NCBI GenBank assembly: GCA_030596225.1
Contig: JAUVKO010000005.1
Location: forward strand, 1-22,337
DNA from: Fidelibacterota bacterium
GTDB lineage: Bacteria > Fidelibacterota > UBA8477 > JABMPR01
Direction: 5' to 3'
Length of the DNA stretch: 22,337 bases
Positions 7,722 to 16,353 of the stretch are shown here, piece after piece. The position numbers were made by a program, and so were the translations under genes. Numbering within the stretch: the stretch's first letter is position 1; each line of letters starts with the position of its first letter. The notes under the pieces are model-generated. The model did no database searches, was not told where the DNA came from, and saw only the letters and a list, made by a program, of their open reading frames with translations.

Positions 7722-8963
7722 ATGAAAAAACGTGTTGTAATTACCGGTATGGGCATTGTCTCACCACTGGGTAATGATGTGGACACTTTCTGGAACAATC
7801 TTGTCGCCGGTAAGAATGGCGTGACAACTCAGGATTGGTTGCTGGAAAAGGGTTATAATGCCACAGTTGCTGCTACAGTAAAAGACAAAGTGAGTATCGA
7901 TGATATCGTTGATTTCAAAGAAGCGCGTCGTATGGACCCCTTTACCCGCTATGCAGTCCATTCTGCGAAATGTGCAATCGCGCAAAGTGAACTGGATATT
8001 GCTTCTGAGGATCCAAGTCGAATTGGAGTGATCATCGGCAGCGGAGTTGGCGGACTGTATACTTTTGAGGAACAACATACCATGTTGATCAAACGGAATC
8101 ATCGGCGGGTGAGTCCATTTTTCATTCCAATGATGATCCCGGATATTGCAGCTGGATATGTCTCTATCATCTGGGGCTTAAAAGGTCCGAATTTTTCTGT
8201 TAATTCTGCCTGTGCCACTGCCAGTCATGCAATTGGTCTTGGTCTGCGATCCATCCGTTACGGAGATGCCGATGTTATGGTCTGTGGCGGAGCCGATGCG
8301 GCTCTGACCCAAATGGGATTCGCCGGTTTTACTAACATGAAAGCCCTCACTTTCAACCCTGACCCTGAATCTGCCAGTCGCCCCTTTGACAAAGCAAGAG
8401 ATGGTTTTGTCATGGGTGAAGGTGCCGGAGTCTTTGTCCTGGAAAGTCTTGAACATGCCCAAGCTCGTGGAGTAACTATTCTGGCTGAGCTGGCCGGCTT
8501 TGGGATGACAGCGGATGCGCACCATATTACCAGCCCGGCTCCTGAAGGAGAAGGCGCCCAACATGCCATGAAAATGGCAATTGCTGATAGTGACCTAGCT
8601 CTCACAGATATTGATTATATCAATGCACACGGTACTTCGACACATGCAAATGACAAAAATGAGTCCATTGCCATTAAGAATGTTTTTGGTGACCATGCAC
8701 ATAAGCTGGCTATCAGTTCCACTAAATCCATGACCGGTCATCTTTTGGGTGCCTCAGGTGGGATTGAGTTGGCTGCCCTGGTGAAAACGATTCAAACCAA
8801 TACCATCGCACCGACTATACACCATGACAATCCCTGTGATGAATGTAACCTGGACTACACACCCAAGGTCTCTGTTCAACGTGATGTAAAGGCCGGCATT
8901 AGCAATTCCTTTGGTTTTGGTGGTCATAATGCGGTATTGACAGTGAAGGAATTCAAAATTTAA
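7722..8963 (+). CDS. fabF: 3-oxoacyl-ACP synthase II (KAS II)
   Basis: Elongating condensing enzyme of type II fatty acid synthesis, joining malonyl-ACP to a growing acyl-ACP. The 413-residue product has the Cys-His-His triad: C164 in NSACATASHAIG, H303 in NAHGTST and H340 in STKSMTGHLLGASGG, plus the C-terminal NSFGFGGHNA. The position after HGTST, usually proline, is histidine here, a minor variation near the active site. It follows the acpP terminator hairpin, with AGGGA as ribosome binding site, and rnc starts 9 bases after its stop. Confidence 0.97.
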   Translation: MKKRVVITGMGIVSPLGNDVDTFWNNLVAGKNGVTTQDWLLEKGYNATVAATVKDKVSIDDIVDFKEARRMDPFTRYAVHSAKCAIAQSELDIASEDPSRIGVIIGSGVGGLYTFEEQHTMLIKRNHRRVSPFFIPMMIPDIAAGYVSIIWGLKGPNFSVNSACATASHAIGLGLRSIRYGDADVMVCGGADAALTQMGFAGFTNMKALTFNPDPESASRPFDKARDGFVMGEGAGVFVLESLEHAQARGVTILAELAGFGMTADAHHITSPAPEGEGAQHAMKMAIADSDLALTDIDYINAHGTSTHANDKNESIAIKNVFGDHAHKLAISSTKSMTGHLLGASGGIELAALVKTIQTNTIAPTIHHDNPCDECNLDYTPKVSVQRDVKAGISNSFGFGGHNAVLTVKEFKI

Positions 8964-8972
8964 GAGAAATAT

Positions 8973-9734
8973 ATGGGATTTCTGGGGAAAATCTTTAGGC
9001 GCAAAGAAAAGGTCAAGGTTTCTGAGACCCTTGCTAAGAATCTTTCTGCAATTGAAAAGATCCTCGGCTATTCCTTTAAAAAACCCCATCTATTGGAACG
9101 GGCTTTAACTCATAGCTCTTTTGCCAGCCAAAACAATATCCGCTATTCATACGAGCGTCTTGAGTTTTTAGGAGACGCTGTCCTTCAGTTGGTTGTTTCT
9201 GATTATCTTTTTAAGACTCATCTTCATCTCAATGAGGGGACGCTTACAAAATATCGCACCATTCTGGTCAACGGCAGCTATTTAGCTGAGTGCGCAACCC
9301 GCTTAGATCTGGGTCGTTGGATTTTGCTGAGCAAATCCAGTCGGCGGGGTGGTAAGCGAGATAATGATTCCATCATGGCTGATGTAATCGAATCGCTTAT
9401 TGCTGCCATTTATATTGATGGTGGGTATGAACCTGCCGCTCGTTGGGTTAAAACTCATGTCATTGCCGGCAAACCGGATTATGCTGAAGAATTGGGCTCA
9501 TTCAATCATAAGGGTCAATTGGCAGAAAAATGTCAACGGCTCAAAATGGGCAATCCTGTCTATGAAGTGACTAAAACCACCGGTCCGGATCATGACCCTT
9601 TTTATATGATTCAAGTTTCTATTGATGGATCCATTGTTGGATTTGGCGAAGGTCGCAATAAAAAAGAAGCCAGCCAACACGCTTCAGAGGACACTCTTAA
9701 AAATTGGGATGTTTTTTTTCCGAATAAAAACTAA
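8973..9734 (+). CDS. rnc: Ribonuclease III
   Basis: Cuts double-stranded RNA and processes rRNA precursors and some mRNAs. The 253-residue protein has the RNase III domain with signature ERLEFLGDA (61-69), a second catalytic segment DVIESLIAA (D137, E140) and a C-terminal double-stranded-RNA-binding domain from about residue 176 (HKGQLAEKCQ ... KKEASQHAS). A basic N-terminal extension of about 20 residues precedes the domain. Following fabF or acpP is a widely conserved location for rnc. A T8 run at 9712-9719 near the 3' end could slip, but would change only the last few residues. Confidence 0.96.
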   Translation: MGFLGKIFRRKEKVKVSETLAKNLSAIEKILGYSFKKPHLLERALTHSSFASQNNIRYSYERLEFLGDAVLQLVVSDYLFKTHLHLNEGTLTKYRTILVNGSYLAECATRLDLGRWILLSKSSRRGGKRDNDSIMADVIESLIAAIYIDGGYEPAARWVKTHVIAGKPDYAEELGSFNHKGQLAEKCQRLKMGNPVYEVTKTTGPDHDPFYMIQVSIDGSIVGFGEGRNKKEASQHASEDTLKNWDVFFPNKN

Positions 9735-9746
9735 TTTACACCACCT

Positions 9747-12700
9747 ATGAAACGGATACTCAGGTTTATTTTCCTTCATCTTCTTCTACTGGAGATCATG
9801 ACTGGAAGCAGCACCCCGGCATATTTGTTCGAGACGATTGATATAACCCATGGTCTTTCACTTAATAGTGTCAAGACCATCGCTAAAGATAAATATGGTT
9901 TTATGTGGTTTGGAACGGAAGATGGCTTGAACAGGTATGATGGCATCTCATTCAAGACATTCCGTCATAATCCCCTGGATTCTACATCAATAAACTCCAG
10001 CTCAGTGTATTCAACACTCGTTGATAATCGTGGAAATCTGTGGATAGGAACTTATTTATCCGGCCTGAATAAATATAATTATGAAACAGAACGTTTTATT
10101 CAGTATCCGCATGACCCTCTAGACAGCCTCAGTATAGGTGAGGGAACGGTCTATGCGCTCCATGAGGACCACCATGGCAATATCTGGGTCGGGACTTCTG
10201 GTGCTGGTCTTTTTCGTTTTGACCCGGAAACAGGTCAATCTACACCCTTAAAATATTTGGTATCCAATGGTGTAGCTCTTTCTGATTCTGTCGTTCACGG
10301 TCTTTTTGAAGACCACACTCACAAATTGTGGATCTCAACCTTTCGGGGATTGAATGTCCTGGATCTAAATAATTATGAATTAAAAAATTATATTAACGAT
10401 CCAGATGATCCCAGCACCATTTTTGACAATAATGCAAGACATGTGTTTGAAACTTTTGATGGTCATGATTATCGAATTTGGATTGGAACCAATTGGGGCG
10501 GTTTTGATCAATATGATCTGGATAGTGATAGCTTCATCCACCATGGATTCAAATCAGAAATTAATCCACACTGCCCCGAAACAAGTGTTATCTGGATGAT
10601 CCAGGAGAATGAGGACCGATTTTGGGCAGGGACTGATTCCAAGGGAATTCTTGTCATGGATATGCAGGGACATTTACTGGAGACCATCGGCAGAAAGGTT
10701 TATGATGATTCTGCTCTAAATGATGATGTTATTCAAAGTATCTATGATGATGGACACATTATCTGGGTAGCCACATCTGCCGGTGGTGTTGGAAAATACA
10801 TTCGGGATCGTAAGAAGTTTTTCAGTTTGACCTATGACCCCCTCGACCCCTCCAGTCTACATGACGAGCGGATCCTGCAAATTCGTGATGACAGCAAGGG
10901 TAATCTCTGGATCGCTACCTGGTCAGAAGGTATTACCTATTATGATACCAGAGAGAAAACATTTACAGAATATATGCATGATCCTGATGATCCTGGCAGC
11001 TTAAGTGACAATGGGGTTCAAGATATCCTGGTTGATCAGAATGATAATCTTTGGGTTATCTCAGCCAGTTTATCGCTTGATCTCCTTAGAAACGGATCCT
11101 CAACTTTTGAGCATATAGAAGCCAATTCTGATATTCCCAATGGCCTTCAAAGCGAACTTCTGACCTCTTTGTATGAAGATAAAAACGGGTACATCTGGTT
11201 AGGCAGCTGGGATGAAGGTTTAATCAAACTTGACCCCGGCATAATGGAGTTCCAGACTTATCGTGAGCCGGCCATAAATAATATTAGCTTGGGAAATATA
11301 TCTCTTTACTCAATGTTTGAAGATTCACGAGGTATGCTTTGGTTAGGACCTGAGAACGAGGGGCTGATCGCTTTTGACCGTGATAATCTGAGTCTGAAAC
11401 AATTCAAATCCATCTCTGGTGACCCATATGCCCTACCGAACAATGATGTGATGTGTTTTCATGAGGATGAGGATGGATATATCTGGCTGGGAACTTATGG
11501 TGGCGGGTTATCTAAATTTGATCCCCTTAAGAATACATTTGAAAATTTTGGCATTGAGCATGGTCTTCTGAGTGAGACCATTTATAAAATCTTTGAAGAT
11601 TTACGTGGACACCTTTGGATTAGTACTAATAACGGGCTTGCTCGTTTTGACAAACACAAAAAAATCTTCAAGACCTATACGCTCGCTGATGGTGTCCTGA
11701 GCAAAGAATTTAACCCAGCTGGTTGTATTGATGATAAGGGTTGGCTTTATTTCGGCGGAGTTAAGGGAATTACCTATTTTGATCCGGATCAGATCAAAGA
11801 TAATAAGTATATCCCGCCTATTCAATTTACGGATCTATCGATTATGAATCACCATATTCAGGTTAATAAAAAATATAATAACCGAATTGTTTTAAACAGC
11901 ACTATTACCGACCAGTCTGAAATCCAACTATTTCCAGATGATCTTTTCTTCAGCATTAGTTTCGCCAGTCTTGATTATTATCATTCACCGAGTAATGAAT
12001 ACGCATACTTCCTGGAAGGTTTTGAGGATAAATGGCGTTACATCGGCAATCAAAGATCGGTCACTTTTACAAACCTTGCCCCCGGTAAATACACACTTCA
12101 TGTAAAAGGCAGTAATAATGATGGTGTGTGGAATGAAGAGGGAGCAAAGCTTCAAATTGTGGTCCACCCTAAATTCTGGGAAACCTGGTGGTTTATCTAC
12201 GGGAGTGTTTTACTTATCCTGCTAGGTTTTTTCATGTTGTATCGCCTGCGTACATCCTTTCTACTTCGTCGTGCTGAAGAATTCAAACAGCATAATATTG
12301 AACTCAACACCCAGATCAAGTCACGTAAGAAAGCCCATCGAGAAGCCAGGGAACGCGCTGATTATTTTCGGGCTGTCATATCTCAATCACCAATCCCAAT
12401 GGCTATTCACAATATTGAGGGTCATATTACTCATCTGAATGACGGATGGATAAATTTGTGGGGAGTGGCCAACCCTGATAAAATGATTGGAAATTATCAA
12501 ATAGATCATGATCCATTGGCTCGTCAACTAAGTCTTGATTCAAGTTTTAAAAAAGCTGTACTGGGTAAGGTTATCGAACACCCGGAGGTCAAATTCATTG
12601 CTCACGATGGCAAACCCAGGGTTGTCCGTACGCTTCTTTATCCCTTGAAGGATGAATCAGGATCCACCAATCAGGTTATGATATCCTTGGAAGATGTCAC

Positions 12701-13373
12701 TGAAATCGCCCAACACCGAAACCTGCTTGAAAAGTCTTTAAATGAAAAAGAGCTTCTGCTTAAAGAAGTCCACCACCGTATCAAAAATAATCTTCAGATC
12801 ATCGCCAGCTTATTAGGCCTTCAGAAAGCTGGCATTGATGATAAAGTTACCATTCAAACTCTGGACGAATTTAAAAATCGAATCAATTCAATGGCCTTGG
12901 TGCATGATGCCCTTTATCGCTCCAGTGAATTTGACAATATTGATATGGCTACATACATACGAGGTCTTACTGCTGATCTACAGGCAGCATTCAGGCAGGA
13001 AAAAGAGCCTGTGGAGCTCATCAGTGAAATTCCGGAGATAACTCTTCCTGTGGATATAGCTGTTCCCTGCGGACTTATGATCAATGAGCTGGTGACGAAT
13101 GCCTTAAAACACGCTTTCCCGGACCCAGCTAAAACTGATAAACAGATATGTGTCAGTTTCACCCATCTTAAAAATGATGATTTGAGGCTTGAAGTCAGGG
13201 ATAATGGAGTGGGATTTCAACATCCTGTGGTCTGGGATTCTGTCAAATCGCTGGGTTTATATCTGGTTAAGATCCTTTCCGAGCAACAACTCATGGGAAA
13301 AGTAGAGCTTATAAATGATTCTGGTTCCTATTTTATTATCGAATTTCCGCTACACCCGGATTTTGATGATTGA
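9747..13373 (+). CDS. Propeller-type sensor histidine kinase (Reg_prop - Y_Y_Y - TM - PAS - HisKA_2 - HATPase)
   Basis: A one-chain membrane sensor kinase of 1208 residues. An N-terminal signal segment (about 1-25) precedes 14 repeats of the W-[ILV]-G-T type (WFGTEDGL, WIGTYLSGL, WVGTSGAGL and so on), enough for two seven-bladed propellers. A Y_Y_Y domain (about 740-806) and one membrane span (about 813-835, before the basic YRLRTSFLLRR) follow. Inside the cell are a short coiled region, a PAS domain (about 872-985), a HisKA_2 phosphoacceptor segment EVHHRIKNNLQII (H1009-H1010) and a HATPase domain with N box NELVTNALKH (N1113). There is no receiver or AraC-type DNA-binding domain, unlike Bacteroides hybrid systems, and no response regulator nearby. 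It starts 12 bases after rnc without a clear ribosome binding site. The signal sensed is unknown. Confidence 0.9.
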   Translation: MKRILRFIFLHLLLLEIMTGSSTPAYLFETIDITHGLSLNSVKTIAKDKYGFMWFGTEDGLNRYDGISFKTFRHNPLDSTSINSSSVYSTLVDNRGNLWIGTYLSGLNKYNYETERFIQYPHDPLDSLSIGEGTVYALHEDHHGNIWVGTSGAGLFRFDPETGQSTPLKYLVSNGVALSDSVVHGLFEDHTHKLWISTFRGLNVLDLNNYELKNYINDPDDPSTIFDNNARHVFETFDGHDYRIWIGTNWGGFDQYDLDSDSFIHHGFKSEINPHCPETSVIWMIQENEDRFWAGTDSKGILVMDMQGHLLETIGRKVYDDSALNDDVIQSIYDDGHIIWVATSAGGVGKYIRDRKKFFSLTYDPLDPSSLHDERILQIRDDSKGNLWIATWSEGITYYDTREKTFTEYMHDPDDPGSLSDNGVQDILVDQNDNLWVISASLSLDLLRNGSSTFEHIEANSDIPNGLQSELLTSLYEDKNGYIWLGSWDEGLIKLDPGIMEFQTYREPAINNISLGNISLYSMFEDSRGMLWLGPENEGLIAFDRDNLSLKQFKSISGDPYALPNNDVMCFHEDEDGYIWLGTYGGGLSKFDPLKNTFENFGIEHGLLSETIYKIFEDLRGHLWISTNNGLARFDKHKKIFKTYTLADGVLSKEFNPAGCIDDKGWLYFGGVKGITYFDPDQIKDNKYIPPIQFTDLSIMNHHIQVNKKYNNRIVLNSTITDQSEIQLFPDDLFFSISFASLDYYHSPSNEYAYFLEGFEDKWRYIGNQRSVTFTNLAPGKYTLHVKGSNNDGVWNEEGAKLQIVVHPKFWETWWFIYGSVLLILLGFFMLYRLRTSFLLRRAEEFKQHNIELNTQIKSRKKAHREARERADYFRAVISQSPIPMAIHNIEGHITHLNDGWINLWGVANPDKMIGNYQIDHDPLARQLSLDSSFKKAVLGKVIEHPEVKFIAHDGKPRVVRTLLYPLKDESGSTNQVMISLEDVTEIAQHRNLLEKSLNEKELLLKEVHHRIKNNLQIIASLLGLQKAGIDDKVTIQTLDEFKNRINSMALVHDALYRSSEFDNIDMATYIRGLTADLQAAFRQEKEPVELISEIPEITLPVDIAVPCGLMINELVTNALKHAFPDPAKTDKQICVSFTHLKNDDLRLEVRDNGVGFQHPVVWDSVKSLGLYLVKILSEQQLMGKVELINDSGSYFIIEFPLHPDFDD

Positions 13374-13456
13374 CCAGCTTTACGAGCAACAACCCCTCAA
13401 GCTTTCCTGTTTCACCTAATCCCAGAAGAACTGATTGCCTATTCAGCTCGTGTTTT

Positions 13457-14362
13457 CTAATTGGGGATAAATGACCAGAGCACGGGTCTATGATCGGATA
13501 CCACCGAGCTGTAGTCTCCAAAGACCTCCTCTAAACGAAGGGTGCGTACTTCAGAATGAGCCGCCTCATCAAACAGGGAGCGACTGATCAGTATATTATC
13601 TATAAAGCTGTTCCAACTTGGATAAGAGGCATTTATTACCGAGCGGGTAGCTGCCAGGCTATCGGTAATATAATAGAAGTTATCCGGATCATTCAGGAAG
13701 GCCTCAAAGGCGTAGAGACCAGATCCATCAGGATCGTGGATATCATCATTCCAGTCCCCTGCTACAACAAAATTGCTGTCCCCATTAGCTCTAGCATTTT
13801 GCAGGTAATCATAAAGCATTTGGCTGGCATCATGGCGGCGTTCAAGATCGGAAGGCACTTCCTCACAACACTTCATATGCAAGTCAATGAGATTGATTAC
13901 CTGGTCAACACCACTTTTTTGATATTCGAAGCTGACAAGTAACGGGGCTCTTCTGGCGAAATTGTAGTTGTCATTCTCAAACAAATGGGTAGTACTAGCT
14001 GGTAGAAAAGAGTCTTGTTTATAAACTATCGCCAAGGCCAAGTAGTCGTGATTTGAGTAAATGACTTCGTACTGATCAATACCGTTCATCACATCATCAA
14101 AATAGTCTCTCTCATATATCTCTTGTATACAATAGAAGTCTGCATTCAAGGAATCCATAATTTGTTGGACACGTTCAACGCTACGGGTGGTTTGTTGCGG
14201 GAAATATTTCAAGTTCCAGGTAACAATGCTAATGCTGCTGCTATCATCAATAGATGGAATGATGGGACCCGTGGGACCATCTGGTTCTACAGGTACTGCA
14301 CAGCTAAACAGAAATATGCTTAAAATTAAAAAACTGGACAGCCAGCAGATAATACGCATCAT
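13457..14362 (-). CDS. EEP-family nuclease/phosphatase, predicted lipoprotein
   Basis: Member of the endonuclease/exonuclease/phosphatase (DNase I-like) superfamily. The N-terminus is a lipoprotein signal with lipobox LFSC (Cys21), followed by a Pro/Gly-rich linker, so it should be membrane-anchored outside the cytoplasm. Conserved catalytic positions are visible: N50 (TWNLKYF), E81 (IQEIY), H162 (DLHMKCC), D203 and N205 (GDWND), and D290-H291 (VSDHRPV). It is closely similar to the C-terminal half of the gene just upstream (shared HxKCC, GDWND and SYPSW segments), so the two look like tandem duplicates. It is the last gene of the minus-strand cluster, 26 bases after its paralog. The substrate (DNA, RNA or a phosphoester) cannot be decided from sequence. 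Confidence 0.87.
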   Translation of the reverse strand: MMRIICWLSSFLILSIFLFSCAVPVEPDGPTGPIIPSIDDSSSISIVTWNLKYFPQQTTRSVERVQQIMDSLNADFYCIQEIYERDYFDDVMNGIDQYEVIYSNHDYLALAIVYKQDSFLPASTTHLFENDNYNFARRAPLLVSFEYQKSGVDQVINLIDLHMKCCEEVPSDLERRHDASQMLYDYLQNARANGDSNFVVAGDWNDDIHDPDGSGLYAFEAFLNDPDNFYYITDSLAATRSVINASYPSWNSFIDNILISRSLFDEAAHSEVRTLRLEEVFGDYSSVVSDHRPVLWSFIPN

Positions 14363-14388
14363 TTTGAAGGAAGAACCTTTTGCGCGTT

Positions 14389-16353
14389 TCAGTGAGACAT
14401 GTTGAGCTGCATGAGAACAGGACGGTGATCAGAGATGATCAACTCATAATTTTCCCAATTTCCCAACCAATCTTCCACCGGCAGAGTTTGGATCGTACTA
14501 CCGTTCTTATATTCGTCATAAAAACCCTTAGCGATGAGGATATGATCAAGAAAACTGGGCCAACTGGGATAAGAGGCCTGATCTATATCACCGGCAATTT
14601 CTGCGGTGGTAAAAAGAAAATTCTCCGGGTCATCCAGGAAGGCACCAAAACTCTGAACCATTCCTACATCATCCAGCTGATCATTCCAATCACCTAAAAC
14701 GATGATATTCTCCTCTCCCCATTCCATACCCCGACGCAGGTATTCATGGAGCTCATCAACGGACTTCTTGCGACGTTCAAGACCATTTCCACAACATTTG
14801 AGGTGCAGATTGATCACAGAGACAGGTTCAAGCTGTTCACCATTCTTCCACAGAAAGTCAACCCGTAGCGGTGGTCTACCGGCAAAATTGTAATCAGCAT
14901 GCGCGAAGGGTTCTTCCCGACCCACATAAGTGAGGATATTTTTTTTGTATACAATGGCCTGATCAAAGAAAGATGACTGACGGGTTACCTGAAAACCATA
15001 AGCCGGTAACAGATCCATCATAGCAGCAAACTGTTTAAGACTCCCGATCTCTTGAACAGCATAAATGTCCGCATTCGCTTTCTGCATGATCTCTGCCACA
15101 GCTGTAATGGTGCTGTCATTAGCTTTGGGAAACCACTCCATATTCCAGGTTGCCACCTCCAGATGCGAATCCTGATTAAAATTCGGGACATCAAAGCCCC
15201 ATCGATCCAGTTCTGGCGTCTGAGAAACTTGTGAGAATGCAGGAACTGTTTTTGAGAAATCACGCTTGCGGGGTTTGATGCTTTCAGCTTCAAGTGCTGA
15301 GAGTTGACTGGACATCAATTTATCAGCTTGAATATCATCAGTACTTAGGGTGAGCAGCACACCTCTTGAAAATGGTTTTTTATACCCGGCCAGCGTGCCT
15401 GTCCCACGATGTACATACAGAATAATATGACCAATATTGCTGGCTCCCCCGTATCCCTGAATAACCAATGTGTGGGTTTGAGGATCTTCCCAGGGTGTGT
15501 TATAACCGGCATTGGTTCCACCTGAAATAATGATATCCACACCACTAACGAGGTGGGCCATTTCCAAATTCGTGATTACCCGATCGCTAAAATCACTCTC
15601 TTCTTCATAGGTATCAATAAATTCAGCAAATTCGTTTTCACGTTGATAGGGAACACCAAGATGAAACAAACCCAGAACACAATTTACGCCCTCCTCTTTA
15701 AGAGATCTCAATTGTTGGTTAACGACCGGAATCTCTTTGGAGAATGAGGTTCCACTGGTTTGCTCGGGTAATAATTTATTAGGTGTATTGGATGTCGTTA
15801 ATCCAATGATACCAACTTTGACACCTTGGAGCGTCTTGATCAGTCGATCTTGTGGATCATACTCATCCGATTTTACATTGGCACTTAATAACGGGAATTC
15901 GGCTGCTTTATCCAAAGCTGCAATATTATCAATCCCGAACATAAATTCTTGAAGACCAATGGCAGCGGCATCATACTGCATCTCATTCATCCAATCGATC
16001 ATGGCGCGCCCGGAATCTGCCATTCCTAACGGTGTACCCTGATAGATATTGCCACCATCTAGAAGCAAGACTTCAGCGCCTTCTACGGCCGCTTCCGCCC
16101 GGATTTCATTCACATAACTGAACATAGAAGCGCCACCACCTAAATCAGGTGGAAATTCAGGATTCATGAACCAAGCTTTTGATGGAGCAATGCCACCATG
16201 CATATCATTGGTGAATAGCAAATGGATCTTCAGGTATTCCGATGTTTCAAATTGCTTGGTATATGTTGATGTTTGGGCATTTACAGCATCAGATTGAAGT
16301 AATATCAGCCCAACAAGTAGGATCGCCAGGCTTAAATAGCTATTTTTTTTCAC
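14389..16353 (-). CDS. Exported fusion: degenerate 5'-nucleotidase-like domain plus EEP nuclease domain
   Basis: A 654-residue exported protein (signal peptide about 1-26, ending VNAQ). Residues about 42-335 follow the 5'-nucleotidase/UshA metallophosphoesterase layout: D50 and H52 (TNDMHGG) and H231 (LFHLG) are kept. However, the metal-bridging Asp is N102 (DGGNIYQGT), the GNHEF motif is GLQEF (L134, Q135) and the late GGHxH motif is GGTNAG (T280, A282). The usual 5'-nucleotidase C-terminal domain is absent. In its place, after a linker, lies an EEP domain (about 396-652) with N404, E435, H517, D555/N557 and D642-H643 all present. I infer an inactive, perhaps ligand-binding, front half and an active nuclease or phosphatase back half. 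Start is GTG with a 4-base GTGA overlap with the previous gene; an A8 run follows the start. Confidence 0.88.
   Translation of the reverse strand: MKKNSYLSLAILLVGLILLQSDAVNAQTSTYTKQFETSEYLKIHLLFTNDMHGGIAPSKAWFMNPEFPPDLGGGASMFSYVNEIRAEAAVEGAEVLLLDGGNIYQGTPLGMADSGRAMIDWMNEMQYDAAAIGLQEFMFGIDNIAALDKAAEFPLLSANVKSDEYDPQDRLIKTLQGVKVGIIGLTTSNTPNKLLPEQTSGTSFSKEIPVVNQQLRSLKEEGVNCVLGLFHLGVPYQRENEFAEFIDTYEEESDFSDRVITNLEMAHLVSGVDIIISGGTNAGYNTPWEDPQTHTLVIQGYGGASNIGHIILYVHRGTGTLAGYKKPFSRGVLLTLSTDDIQADKLMSSQLSALEAESIKPRKRDFSKTVPAFSQVSQTPELDRWGFDVPNFNQDSHLEVATWNMEWFPKANDSTITAVAEIMQKANADIYAVQEIGSLKQFAAMMDLLPAYGFQVTRQSSFFDQAIVYKKNILTYVGREEPFAHADYNFAGRPPLRVDFLWKNGEQLEPVSVINLHLKCCGNGLERRKKSVDELHEYLRRGMEWGEENIIVLGDWNDQLDDVGMVQSFGAFLDDPENFLFTTAEIAGDIDQASYPSWPSFLDHILIAKGFYDEYKNGSTIQTLPVEDWLGNWENYELIISDHRPVLMQLNMSH

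Noticed and set aside
9712..9719. T8 run in rnc as a programmed frameshift
   Set aside because: It lies at the very end of the gene; slippage would alter only a few residues outside the double-stranded-RNA-binding domain.
9747..13373. Hybrid two-component system of the Bacteroides type
   Set aside because: The chain ends right after the HATPase domain; no receiver or AraC-type helix-turn-helix region is present.
13374..13456. Bidirectional terminator between the convergent kinase and EEP genes
   Set aside because: The only inverted repeat seen (ACGAGC 13382-13387 with GCTCGT 13446-13451) is six bases long with a 58-base loop and no proper T tract.
13556..15952. Several open frames on the + strand of 60-128 codons
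   Set aside because: They lie opposite the two EEP genes, have no recognisable domains or ribosome binding sites, and are explained as shadows of those genes.
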